From NCBI GenBank assembly GCA_965240325.2, contig OZ251228.1, forward strand, positions 1,488,001-1,552,000: a DNA stretch of 64,000 bases. The letters run 5' to 3'. The notes below the pieces were generated by a model. The model worked only from the letters and a program-made list of their open reading frames with translations. It made no database searches and was not told the origin of the DNA. A program made the position numbers and the translations under genes. Shown here in pieces: positions 1-8,995 of this stretch (position 1 is its first letter; every line of letters starts with the position of its first letter). Origin of the DNA: Rebecca billardiae RCC1528 (Eukaryota; Haptophyta).

Positions 1-1
1 G

Positions 2-355
2 CGCGTGGGCGGCGAGCGGCCGGGCGGGGCGCCGGCGCGCACGTCGGCGGCGGGGCACACGCCGCTCTGGGCAATCGCCGCGGACGCGCGCGATGAGGCC
101 AGCGCGGCCGCGGCCGCGGCCTCGACGCACGCGCGCGCGCCCGCCGACCGCGCTCCGCACAGCATGCAGGAGACTGCCATGCTGCTGCGCTGCCCGCCGG
201 GCGCGTACCTCGACGATGCGCGCGCCGGCAGCGACGGCGGGCGCGACGCGGACGACACGGTGGGCTCGCGCATCTGCAGCGTCGAGCAGGACGACGGAGC
301 TGAGACGCTGGCTGGTGATGAGCTGCATGATGCGGGTGACGTCGGGGCCGCGTGA
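2..355 (+). CDS. possible 3' end of a gene entering from the left edge
   Basis: A reading frame open from the window edge ends in TGA at 353-355. It is Ala/Arg-rich with a more balanced C-terminal half (segments such as MQETAMLLRCPPGAYLDD and RICSVEQDD). No domain is recognised. The opposite strand is also open here, so strand and reality are uncertain. The main argument for it is the acidic, mixed composition near the stop followed by an AT-richer spacer (356-523) before the next start. Confidence 0.25.
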   Translation, partial: RVGGERPGGAPARTSAAGHTPLWAIAADARDEASAAAAAASTHARAPADRAPHSMQETAMLLRCPPGAYLDDARAGSDGGRDADDTVGSRICSVEQDDGAETLAGDELHDAGDVGAA

Positions 356-523
356 GAAGGGACCCACGCAAGGATCGCCACGTGACTCGTGATGCGCTCC
401 GAGCGCGCTGTCTGTCGTCGTTCGCCTTCTTCGTCGCCAAAAATATATGCCTAAAATAAATCAAAAGGGAAATGCAGCTGCAGCTTCCTCGATCTCTCGA
501 CCCACGAGCTCTGCACGCACAGG

Positions 524-1927
524 ATGGCGTACTTTCCCGCCGCGCGGCCCGGCGCCTCCGCACCGCCCATCGTTCGTCTGAGTGCGGCGGGGGACGTCGA
601 GCAGCTGGGAGAACTGCTGCGCCAAGGCGCCGTCGCAGACCTGGATGAGCCGCACGAGTTCGGATCGCCCCTGTGCTGGGCTGCTCAACGAGGCCACACG
701 GAGGCGTGCAGGCTGCTCCTGCGGCACGGCGCGGACCCCAAGTACGTCAACGATGCGGGCATGGGGCCGTTGACCTACGCCGTGCTCGGGGAGGGCACGT
801 CCCACAGCGACGTCGTGTCCCTCCTCCTGGAGCACGGAGTGCGTGACGCGCCCGGTGACGATGGCATGACCTGCCTGATGGCGGCCGCAGGCATGGGGGA
901 GCTGGGGGTGGTGCGCATGCTGTGGGAGGGCGGCGATGCGAACCCAAGCGCCACCTGTGACGGGCTGACAGCTCGAGACCTGGCGCGGCACAATGGCCAC
1001 TCGGAGGTGGCCTCGTTCTTGCGCGACGCTGCAGCGGAGCTCGCAGCCGCCCTCCAGCCCCAGGGGCGCGTGCGCGTGGTCGGCCTCGCGCAGCGCAGCG
1101 ATCTGAACGGCCAGACTGGGACGGTGATCTCGACGGCGCCGCCGGGCGGGAGGGTGGCTGTTCGGCTGGAAGGCGGCGAGCAGGTGCGCATCAAGCCCGA
1201 GGCACTTCGCCCGGCGCGGGCGTCCCGTGCCGCGCCGGCTGAGGCCGCCCCTGCTCCCGCGCCCGGAGAGGCGAGGAACAAGTACAGCGTGTGCTGGCTC
1301 AAGCCGGCGCCCAACGGCGAGACCTACCTGCCGACGCTCTTGTCCGCGGTGGGCTCGCAAGCCGTCTTCAAGAAGGCGTCGGAGAGCAAGCTACGCGAGT
1401 TCGTCGATGGGAACGGCATGAGCCAGCGCAAGTGCTTGATTCCCCAGCTCGTGGGCGAGCCCCTCGTGCTGTGGTTGAAGGTGCAACCGCCGCCATTCAA
1501 CGGGCTGGCGACCGCGCTCGCGAGCTACTGGACCGCCGACGGCCCGAAGGGGGTGTGCGGCACGGCACTGCTGGTGCGCAGCACCCGCAGCGACGGCATG
1601 CCCACAGCGGACGTCTTCGGGCAGGACTCGCTCGCACAGCTCGAGCGCATGCTCTTCTTCATCAACGACGCGACGCTGCCGCACTCCTGCATCAGCCTTC
1701 GCGATCGGAGCGTGCGCGACCAGCTTGTGAAGCTGTGGCCAGCGTACGGGGCCGAATGCGACACGCTCGTGGGTGGCGGCCCGGGCGGCCTGGTGAGGAT
1801 CGACAAGTACGTGGGTGGCAACACGTACGACTGTGTCTGTGCCGACGATGTGGCCGAGTATCTTGCCGATCCAACCAAGTGGGTGGCTTCAAGACGCCCT
1901 GCTGATGCCGAGGACTCCGATGATTGA
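524..1927 (+). CDS. ankyrin-repeat protein with KOW/SH3-like segment and novel C-terminal domain
   Basis: This is a single-exon gene of 467 residues. Residues about 15-170 form roughly four ankyrin repeats (motifs GSPLCWAAQRGHTEACRLLL, TCLMAAAGMGELGVVRML and TARDLARHNGHSEVASFL). Residues about 178-228 form a small beta-rich segment (RVRVVGLAQRSDLNGQTGTV, then GGRVAVRLEGGEQVRIKPE) resembling the KOW/SH3-like module often joined to ankyrin repeats in algal proteins. The remaining ~220 residues (CWLKPAPNGETYLPTLLS to the acidic end DAEDSDD) match nothing I know. Ankyrin repeats bind proteins, so a scaffold role is likely, but the partner is unknown. The start is the first in-frame ATG after an AT-rich leader. 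Confidence 0.85.
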   Translation: MAYFPAARPGASAPPIVRLSAAGDVEQLGELLRQGAVADLDEPHEFGSPLCWAAQRGHTEACRLLLRHGADPKYVNDAGMGPLTYAVLGEGTSHSDVVSLLLEHGVRDAPGDDGMTCLMAAAGMGELGVVRMLWEGGDANPSATCDGLTARDLARHNGHSEVASFLRDAAAELAAALQPQGRVRVVGLAQRSDLNGQTGTVISTAPPGGRVAVRLEGGEQVRIKPEALRPARASRAAPAEAAPAPAPGEARNKYSVCWLKPAPNGETYLPTLLSAVGSQAVFKKASESKLREFVDGNGMSQRKCLIPQLVGEPLVLWLKVQPPPFNGLATALASYWTADGPKGVCGTALLVRSTRSDGMPTADVFGQDSLAQLERMLFFINDATLPHSCISLRDRSVRDQLVKLWPAYGAECDTLVGGGPGGLVRIDKYVGGNTYDCVCADDVAEYLADPTKWVASRRPADAEDSDD

Positions 1928-2233
1928 TTGATGACCGCTGGCGCTGAGACTGCTGCGCAGACTGGTCGGTCCGGCGGCGGCTGAGAATGAGATTCTTCGA
2001 CGTCGAATATTGATGACGAGTGCTCCGCCTTGCAATGGTGCTGACGATGTCTCACGCGCGGATCCGGGATCGCTAACGTAAAGCTAGCCCGGAATCGGAT
2101 GCGCCTACTCGGTACTCTCTCCGGCTGCTGCTGCCTGCTCTAGGCTGGGGCGGCGGGCGGCTGACTTGTCTGATCGACGAAGCCTGCTGCTGGCAACTGA
2201 ATAATGAAAACTTAGCTTACTTGCTTACAGTTA

Positions 2234-2276
<43 letters not shown>

Positions 2277-3339
2277 GCACATCCGATCGTCACGCTGAGA
2301 ACTAGTTACGGCACCCCGTCACACGTTACTATTCACTGACATGACTCCGCGTGCACTCCGAGACCGAGTGCAGGCACCCGGCGTGGCCGTGCCCCGACTG
2401 ACCGCCAACGGACACGCCACCGAGCAGTAGCCGCTCAATCAGATCCCCGACGGTCGTAAGTATATATATACCTTATAGTACCTACGATCCCCCGCCGACA
2501 CGCCCGGCCCGCCTGCGACGCCCGGCGGCCGGCATCCACGGTCACGGTCACGGAACGGTCACGGACACGGTCACGGACAGACGGTACGTCGCCTACGAAT
2601 AATCGTCGTCGTACTACGTAGCAGTAAGCAGTCTGCAGTAGTAAGCTAGTCGCTAACTACGGCGCCGCAAAAACTTTGTACGTAGTAATAATAAGTGTAT
2701 GCGCCCCGGGCATCGGCACTGTTACGGTGAACCGGGCTGATCAGCCGTGATGGCCGCGCCGCTTCAATCACTCGCCTTCAACTCAGTGACTTGAAGTTCA
2801 ACCAGCAATAACGGGCAATATATCAACGCCAACGGCCCGCGACAGCGCCCTCGATATATATACATATATGTATATATACACATACTCGGAAGTTAATATA
2901 TTAGCCGTTACTGAGTACGCTGTCTACGCAGCACTACTGGTACGGCTCGAATAACGCCGGAATTATAATAAGTTATATATTGCTCGTCACCGGGCATCCG
3001 CCGACGCGACTATCAACATAGCTAGGTGTAGTGACGCCCTCTCATCAGTCTATGACTGTCGTCAGACTGAGAGTATACTCACTCTGACGAATTCGTGACG
3101 GCGAAAATCGTTGTCGAATGTCGCCGTTGACCGCAACCGAAACGGGCGAAAGCGAGCGAAACCGCGACGTGTACCAATGCTGATCGAAGGCAACACGTGA
3201 TCATGCATGAGCTGCAGCCACACCGAGTCGGCATCGCCCACCCATAATGCACGGAGTATGGCCGTCTTGCTCATGCAGTGTGCTGCCAATGCGGTGCCCA
3301 CGTTTGCAGCAGCTGCGCGGAAAAGCGCCAGCTGCAAGC
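1928..3339. other. intergenic spacer with TA microsatellites
   Basis: This AT-richer spacer has no convincing coding signal. It contains a (TA)n tract at about 2236-2273, shorter TATATA runs near 2461, 2855-2880 and 2975, and many short CGGTCACGG-type repeats at 2538-2580. The three-prime regions of both flanking genes face each other across it, since the ankyrin gene ends to the left and the minus-strand gene ends at 3340. It therefore probably holds two terminators and no promoter. Confidence 0.6.
2236..2273. repeat. (TA)n microsatellite
   Basis: This is an uninterrupted alternating TA tract of about 38 bases downstream of the ankyrin gene. Similar tracts mark other spacers in the window and are absent from exons. 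Confidence 0.95.
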
Positions 3340-4098
3340 TCAAGATGGCGTGGCGTCACACGTGCCGTCGTGGCGGCACACGTCCCATTCCGTGTTGGAC
3401 ATGCCACACTCGACGTAGCAGTGGCAGCACGCGCACCACAGGCTCTTCAGCTGGGACTTTGTCTTGCAGCCCGGCTTGCCAAGGGCTCTGGCACAGATGA
3501 AGCCTCGGCCGTCATGGCTATCGTCGTGGCCGCTGTGACCCTCCTTGCCCACGCAATAATCGTTCGAGATGTACTTGAAGGGCTTGCTGTAGTCCAGCTT
3601 GTGCGGCACCTCCACCTCTGGCTCGTCCACCTTCGGCTTCGCAGGCGCGGCGACCGTCGCGTTCGGGGAAGGCGGCGGGGCAGCGGGGGCAGAGACAGCG
3701 ACGGGCTGGGGCGCCGTCTTGCCGTGTGCACACGCGTCAATGTCGATCTGCATGCGGTCGTAGGCCGCCGCCTTGCAGGCCGACTCGACCTTCTTACACG
3801 TCTGCCTGCACGCCCCGCCCCTCTGCCCTTGGCACGAGTTCGTCAGGCACGCCTTCATCGCGTCCGCGCACGCTTTTTGATAGTCGTTGCGCGTCGTCCG
3901 CGCCCGAGACTCGCATTGGCGCTGCTCAGCCGTCTTGATGAAGCTGGCGGGTGCGAAAGGGCGGTCGCCCAGCGTGAGCGCCACGAATACGACGGCCGCC
4001 ATGGCCATCGACACCACCATCGCCGCGCGCACGACGCGCCGGCGGCTGGGAGCCGCCGGCAGGCTCGGCTCCTGCTGGCTCGTCATCGCCGCCGACAT
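3340..4098 (-). CDS. type II membrane protein with Cys-rich extracytoplasmic region
   Basis: The product has 252 residues. A short basic N-terminus (PSRRRVVR) precedes one hydrophobic helix at about residues 24-43 (AMVVSMAMAAVVFVALTL), giving a type II topology or uncleaved signal anchor. The lumenal part has two Cys-rich clusters. The first, at about 60-120, is spaced like a small helical domain (CESRARTTRNDYQKACADAM, CLTNSC, CRQTC, CKAAAYD). The second is C-terminal (CVGKEGHSGHDDSHDGRGFIC, then CACCHCYVECGMSNTEWDVC). A Pro/Ala linker joins them. The even, clustered Cys suggest disulfides in the secretory pathway. No family is recognised. It is divergent from the EsV-1-7 gene, with about 340 bp between starts. 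Confidence 0.75.
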   Translation of the reverse strand: MSAAMTSQQEPSLPAAPSRRRVVRAAMVVSMAMAAVVFVALTLGDRPFAPASFIKTAEQRQCESRARTTRNDYQKACADAMKACLTNSCQGQRGGACRQTCKKVESACKAAAYDRMQIDIDACAHGKTAPQPVAVSAPAAPPPSPNATVAAPAKPKVDEPEVEVPHKLDYSKPFKYISNDYCVGKEGHSGHDDSHDGRGFICARALGKPGCKTKSQLKSLWCACCHCYVECGMSNTEWDVCRHDGTCDATPS

Positions 4099-4310
4099 GA
4101 GTTGAAAGCAGCGCCACCAGCCCCCGTGCTCGTGTTTTTGTTTCGCTGGTGCCAGAGAGGTTCTCAGATTCCCGCCGCCGCCGCCCAGCCCGGGCCGGCG
4201 AGTTCTTCACGAGCTTCCGGCGCTTTGGAGGAGTCCGGTACAGACCGCGCACGCACGCCGGACCGCGCACGCACGCCGGACCATTTCTTTGCTATCTCAG
4301 CCCGGGCTGA

Positions 4311-5711
4311 TTTAGCGCTGCCGGCCGCCGCCCGGCGCTCAGGGAAAGCCCCACGGCCAAGTGTGATCACGCCGGCTGCACCACGCGGCCGGGCGACGCG
4401 CGCGCCAGCCGGTGCGCCACGCACAAGCTGGCCGGCATGGTTGACGTGAAGAGCCCCAAGTGTGATCACACCGGCTGCACCAAGCAGCCTGTATTCGGCA
4501 TGACGGGCGACGCGCGCGCCAGCCGGTGCGCCACGCACAAGCTGGCCGGCATGGTCGACGTGAGGAGCCCCAAGTGTGATCACGCGAGCTGCACCAAGGT
4601 GCCTTCATTCGGCAAGCCGGGCGACGCGCGCGCCAGCCGGTGCGCCACGCACAAGCTGGCCGGCATGGTTGACGTGAGGAGCCCCAAGTGTGATCACACC
4701 GGCTGCACCAAGCAGCCTGTATTCGGCATGCCGGGCGACGCGCGCGCCAGCCGGTGCGCTGCACACAAGCTGGCCGGCATGGTTGACGTGAAGAACCCCA
4801 AGTGTGATCACGTGGGCTGCACCAAGGTGCCTTCATTCGGCATGCCGGGCGACGCGCGTGCCAGCCGGTGCGCCACGCACAAGCTGGCCAGCATGGTTGA
4901 CGTGAGGAGCCCCAAGTGTGATCATGTTGGCTGCACCAAGCAGCCTTCATTCGGCAAGCCGGGTGACTCGCGCGCCAGCCGGTGCGCCACGCACAAGCTG
5001 GCCGGCATGGTTGACGTGAGGAGCCCCAAGTGTGATCACACCGGCTGCACCACACGGCCTTCGTACGGCATGCCGGGCGACGCGCGCCACAGCCGGTGCG
5101 CTGCGCACAAGCTGGCCGGCATGGTTGACGTGAGGAGCCCCAAGTGTGATCACACCGGCTGCACCACACGGCCTTCGTACGGCATGCCGGGCGATGCGCG
5201 CGCCAGCCGGTGCGCTGCGCACAAGCTGGCCGGCATGGTTGACGTGAGGAGCCCCAAGTGTGATCACACCGGCTGCACCAAGCAGCCTGTATTCGGCATG
5301 CCGGGCGACGCGCGCGCCAGCCGGTGCGCTGCACACAAGCTGGCCGGCATGGTTGACGTGAAGAACCCCAAGTGTGATCACGTGGGCTGCACCAAGATGC
5401 CTTCATTGGGCATGCCGGGCGACGCGCGCGCCAGCCGGTGCGCCACGCACAAGCTGGCTGGCATGAAGCGCCTCAGGAGTGGTGCGCACAAGCGTGGGCT
5501 GGAGCAAGCCATGAGCATCAAAGAAGTGAGCGCCGCCAAGCGACAGCGGAAGCGCACCAGCAGCACAGCCACTGCGTCGGACGTCGCAGCGCGGCCGCGA
5601 TCGCAGCAGCTGCCGCCGCCGCTGGTCACAGCCAGCGTCGTAACGACGCCGTCGCATGTGCGACCTGTGGTGATGGCCAGGCGGGTACGGGCGTCGGGCG
5701 GCCAGCGCTGA
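4311..5711 (+). CDS. EsV-1-7 repeat (Cys-rich zinc-binding) protein
   Basis: The frame is open from 4311 and its first ATG is at 4437, giving 424 residues. It holds nine perfect copies of the EsV-1-7 motif C-X4-C-X16-C-X2-H-X12 in 38-residue (114-bp) units, with the first Cys codon at 4461. The unit reads CDHTGC, then a linker with FGMPGDARASR, then RCATH and KLAGMVDVRSPK. A tenth, shortened copy lies upstream of the ATG in the same frame (first Cys at 4362), with 11 instead of 16 residues between its second and third Cys. The basic tail contains KRQRKR, a likely nuclear localisation signal. EsV-1-7 proteins were named from the brown-algal virus EsV-1 and include the Ectocarpus developmental regulator IMM; their biochemical role is unknown and Zn2+ binding is inferred. 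TTTCTTTGCTATCTCAG at 4284-4300 looks like a splice acceptor, so the true start may be in an upstream exon. Confidence 0.88.
   Translation, partial: FSAAGRRPALRESPTAKCDHAGCTTRPGDARASRCATHKLAGMVDVKSPKCDHTGCTKQPVFGMTGDARASRCATHKLAGMVDVRSPKCDHASCTKVPSFGKPGDARASRCATHKLAGMVDVRSPKCDHTGCTKQPVFGMPGDARASRCAAHKLAGMVDVKNPKCDHVGCTKVPSFGMPGDARASRCATHKLASMVDVRSPKCDHVGCTKQPSFGKPGDSRASRCATHKLAGMVDVRSPKCDHTGCTTRPSYGMPGDARHSRCAAHKLAGMVDVRSPKCDHTGCTTRPSYGMPGDARASRCAAHKLAGMVDVRSPKCDHTGCTKQPVFGMPGDARASRCAAHKLAGMVDVKNPKCDHVGCTKMPSLGMPGDARASRCATHKLAGMKRLRSGAHKRGLEQAMSIKEVSAAKRQRKRTSSTATASDVAARPRSQQLPPPLVTASVVTTPSHVRPVVMARRVRASGGQR
4461..5486 (+). repeat. nine tandem 114-bp coding repeats
   Basis: The units have an exact 114-bp period and each carries the palindrome GTGATCA(C/T) over the CDH codons. 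Units 3-4 and 8-9 form a nearly identical two-unit block (TKQPVFGMPG then VKNPKCDHVGC), and units 6-7 are almost identical to each other. The array therefore shows recent unequal exchange or gene conversion. Confidence 0.9.
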
Positions 5712-6562
5712 GGGTTTGCCTGTGCCACTAGGCAGACTCCTAGTGCGGGCTGTCTGCGCCCGCACGGCCAGTACGCGCAGTTCGATCATCAGCAGACGAT
5801 ATTCCGCGACTCACGGCCTGCGCGCCAGTCTGCGGCGCGCGGCCGCCGGCCCGCACGCGGCGCGGTCGGCCGGCGAGTCGCCCGGTCGGCCGCGCCACGC
5901 GCCTGGGCCACGTGACAGTCGTGCCACGTTGCTCGAGTGACGAGTGTCAAATGTTGACGAGTCATTATACGTCGGACCGAGCAGCGCTACTGTAGCATAG
6001 TTATAGAGTGAGTCGTCCTGATGATATATATATATATATATATATATATATCGGACTGCGAGTTCTAACGGCCGTGAGGCCGTCCGCCTAGTCGTACCGC
6101 GGGGCCTTACGTCTTACGAGTGATGACGCCTGACGGCCCCAGACGGGCTTATACGGCCTTATTTCGTAGTCGGACGCACTGATGATGACGCTATAGTGAC
6201 TATATATATATATATATACTTATTAGACTTTTAGAGTGATAGACCGCCGGTATACGAGTCGGAGCCTGAGCAACGTAGTCGGAGCGCAGCCATTTCATTC
6301 AGATAGTTCGGATCGACATGGAGCAGTGCACGCGTGCGGCGGACCAGGCTCCGGAGCCCCGCCACCCGCATGCTCGACACGGCCAGCCAGGCCCAGGACA
6401 ACGCCACTACTGGGACCATTGCCCAAATCCGCCAGGCTCAGAGTCAGGGGCAAGCCAGCTTGCGCCCGCAGACATTCGACCCACCCCAGCGCGACGTGTG
6501 AGCCGTCGACGGAGCCGCGCACCGCGGCCACGCCGCACGCGCCCACCGTTGGGGCGCGCCCC
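5712..6562. other. intergenic spacer with TA microsatellites
   Basis: This is an AT-richer spacer between two convergent genes, with (TA)n tracts at about 6023-6051 and 6198-6219. I see no coding or RNA feature in it. Confidence 0.6.
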
Positions 6563-8938
6563 TCAGCCGCGCTGCTGCACAACCGACACCGGCACGAAAA
6601 TGTCTCGGCCGTGGCGCACGCGCAGGAGCAGCACCGCCTCCGCGGCGATGTCTGCGCCCTTCGCCGAGGCGGCGCCGGCCTGCGAACCGCCCGCCGCCGC
6701 GGGCAGGGCTCCGACGAGCCGCGCGTGCAGCACCACCTCTTGACCCGGCTGCACCGCCGCCCCTGCGGGCTCCACGACCAGCCACGGCGGGAACGGCGGC
6801 GCACCGCCCTCCGTGTCCACGTCCGGCGCGGGCGGCGCTCTGAAGGCGAACGAAGCGAGCGTCGGCCCGGTGTTCCGCACGCGAAGCTCCGCGGACGCCG
6901 CAGCCAGCGGCACCGGCGGCGCCGCCGCGCCGCCCTCGCCGCCCGTCGGCGCGCTCGGCGCGGGCGGGCGCAGCACGAGCTCTCGGGGCCTCAGCTCGAG
7001 CGAGGGAATCCTAGATTCCTCCCACTCGTCCAGCGCGCGGTGCAGCTGCGCGCGCTTCGCCGCCGATGCCACCTCGAGCGGCACGCGCAGGAGCGAGACA
7101 ACGGGGCGGTGGTCGGACAGCCTCACCTCGCGCCGAGAGTAGACAAGGGAGCGGACGCGCCGCGTCGCGTACGCACCGCCGCCGCCGCCGCCGCTCTGCG
7201 CGGCCGGGCGGTCGACGGCGGGCGCGGCCGAGGGCGCGGGCGGGCTGACTGGCAGCGGCGGCACCCTCGCATCGCGCCAGAGCACGCGGTCGGTCCATGC
7301 CGGCGGGCGCTGCTTCTCCGAGGTGTCGTATTGGCTGGAGCCTGCATCACGAGTCGGACGACGACGTCGGGCAGCGCCACGAGGCGGCCAGACACGGCGC
7401 GGCGCGGCGCGGCGCGGCACAGCGTGGGCGTCAGGGTGGCGCGCGGGGCGTGCTCGGCAGAGCTCGGCTGCGCCGGGCGGTGGGCGCCGCGCCGCGCGGC
7501 GGTGCGCACCCTTGTCGTACTTGTACGTCGGGCCGAACATGATGGGCGCCTCCTCGTACGCGTCCCACGCGGTCCCCGCCGCGCGCGCGCGCAGCAGCTG
7601 GTCCAGCTGCAGCACCGGCCGCAGTCCGGCCCTCGAATCCTGGACCATCGCGCGCGCCTGCGCCGCACTCACCCCTGCCAGCCGGTAGTTCAGGTCGCCG
7701 AGCCAGACGGTGACGTCGTGGTGGCGCAGGCGGAGGCGGACGGTGGCGTCGTCCGAGGGCGGAGCGAGCGTGGCGAGCGGGACGGCGGCGGAGAGCGCCG
7801 CCGCGCCGCCATCCTCTGCGCCGCCGGCGCCACCGCCGCCGCTCGCGTCCGCAGCCCAGGATGCGTCGCGCGAGGAAGCCTCCTGCACCGCCGCCGCCGA
7901 GAGCGCGTGCTCGCTCGCCACGTCGCGCGGCAGGGCGAAGCTGAGGCGTGACTCGATGAAGCGCCACTCGGCGTCGCGCGCGTCCGCCGCCGAAGTGTGC
8001 GCGCTCAGGTGCGCGCACACGAGCGCCAGTGTCGTGTGGTGCAGCTGCAGCCGCACGGCCGCCGCGCCCTTGTTGCCGAGGAACCCCAGCGCACCCGTGC
8101 CGAGTGCGGCGGCGCGCACGTTTGAGACGGCCGGGAGGAGGTCGCGGCGCACGAAGACGAGGAGCAGCACGCCGACAAGCTGCTGGCTCGCGAGGATCTC
8201 GTACGGCCCTGGGCCCGTGCCCGCCGCCGCCGCCGCTGCCGGCGCGGCTGCGGCCGCGGCTGGCCTCGCGCCAAACGGGCGTCGCGGCGGCGGCGTCGGC
8301 GCGGCGGCAGCGGGCTTTGGCTGCGGCCAGCGCGCGAGCTCGGCGGCGACGAGCTCAAGCCAGCGCTCCGCGCTGCTCGAATCTGTGAGGAGCACCTCCT
8401 TCGCGTTCAGGTCGACCACTTCCTGCAGGCCGACCGCGACGATGGCTGGCAGCTCGCCCGCGGGCGACGCGGCCGGCGGAGCGCTGCCGAGCGCGTCGCG
8501 AACGGCGTCGGCGGAGGGCGGCTGGCCGGCGACGTTCCAGGTGAGTGACATGACCGTGCACTCGCTCGGCTCGGTCAGTGAGCCGTTCCGCTGGTGCGCG
8601 AGCACCTGCCGCCGGCGCAGCAGCGCGAATGCAGCGGGATCATAATCTTCGCCGGCGGCGCGGATGCCAATGTCCTCGATGCGAGGCTCGGCGGCCGACT
8701 GAGCGCCACCGGACATGAGCAGCTGACCGAGCCCGCCGAGCAGCGAGGTCCCGCGCGGCTGCGCCATCGGCGCTCGCTGCACGGGCACTCGCTGCGCTCG
8801 AACGGCAGGCAGCTGCTGGCGAGCAGCTCCTTGCCTCCACAGCCGCTCGCAAGCCGCTTTGTGCTGGAGTTTCAGGAGTCCGGTGCTACTAGCGAGAGCG
8901 GCCGATCGACACGGGTCCGGACCGATCTTTCGCGACAT
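6563..8938 (-). CDS. type II inositol polyphosphate 5-phosphatase with C-terminal ASH domain (OCRL/INPP5B-like)
   Basis: The enzyme removes the 5-phosphate of phosphoinositides such as PI(4,5)P2. All catalytic signatures are present in order: WNVAGQ, LQEVVDL, FLGNKGA, WLGDLNYR, FGPTYKYDKG, SQYDTSEKQRPPAWTDRVLW and LSDHRPVVS. After the catalytic domain comes an ASH-like beta domain ending RVRHGRDIFVPVSV, as in OCRL and INPP5B; no RhoGAP domain follows. The open frame is 791 codons, but 56 of them (7342-7509) are best read as an intron with donor GTGCGCACC and acceptor GATGCAG. Removing it joins YKYDKG directly to SSQYDTSEKQ. An Ala-rich loop interrupts the domain before EILASQQLVG. The start at 8938 leaves only 57 bp to the divergent L17 start; the in-frame Met at 8767 is an alternative. 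Confidence 0.9.
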   Translation of the reverse strand: MSRKIGPDPCRSAALASSTGLLKLQHKAACERLWRQGAARQQLPAVRAQRVPVQRAPMAQPRGTSLLGGLGQLLMSGGAQSAAEPRIEDIGIRAAGEDYDPAAFALLRRRQVLAHQRNGSLTEPSECTVMSLTWNVAGQPPSADAVRDALGSAPPAASPAGELPAIVAVGLQEVVDLNAKEVLLTDSSSAERWLELVAAELARWPQPKPAAAAPTPPPRRPFGARPAAAAAAPAAAAAAGTGPGPYEILASQQLVGVLLLVFVRRDLLPAVSNVRAAALGTGALGFLGNKGAAAVRLQLHHTTLALVCAHLSAHTSAADARDAEWRFIESRLSFALPRDVASEHALSAAAVQEASSRDASWAADASGGGGAGGAEDGGAAALSAAVPLATLAPPSDDATVRLRLRHHDVTVWLGDLNYRLAGVSAAQARAMVQDSRAGLRPVLQLDQLLRARAAGTAWDAYEEAPIMFGPTYKYDKGAHRRAARRPPPGAAELCRARPARHPDAHAVPRRAAPRRVWPPRGAARRRRPTRDAGSSQYDTSEKQRPPAWTDRVLWRDARVPPLPVSPPAPSAAPAVDRPAAQSGGGGGGAYATRRVRSLVYSRREVRLSDHRPVVSLLRVPLEVASAAKRAQLHRALDEWEESRIPSLELRPRELVLRPPAPSAPTGGEGGAAAPPVPLAAASAELRVRNTGPTLASFAFRAPPAPDVDTEGGAPPFPPWLVVEPAGAAVQPGQEVVLHARLVGALPAAAGGSQAGAASAKGADIAAEAVLLLRVRHGRDIFVPVSVVQQRG

Positions 8939-8995
8939 CGTGGGAGCTCGAGCTCGCCAGGTGCCACGGGCTCATCACTTGGACGTCGTGGTGAC

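Noticed and set aside
7011-7668. CRISPR-like or tandem repeats in GC-rich exons
   Set aside because: Repeated GCGCGC and GGCGCG words come from base composition. There is no direct repeat with unique spacers anywhere in the window.
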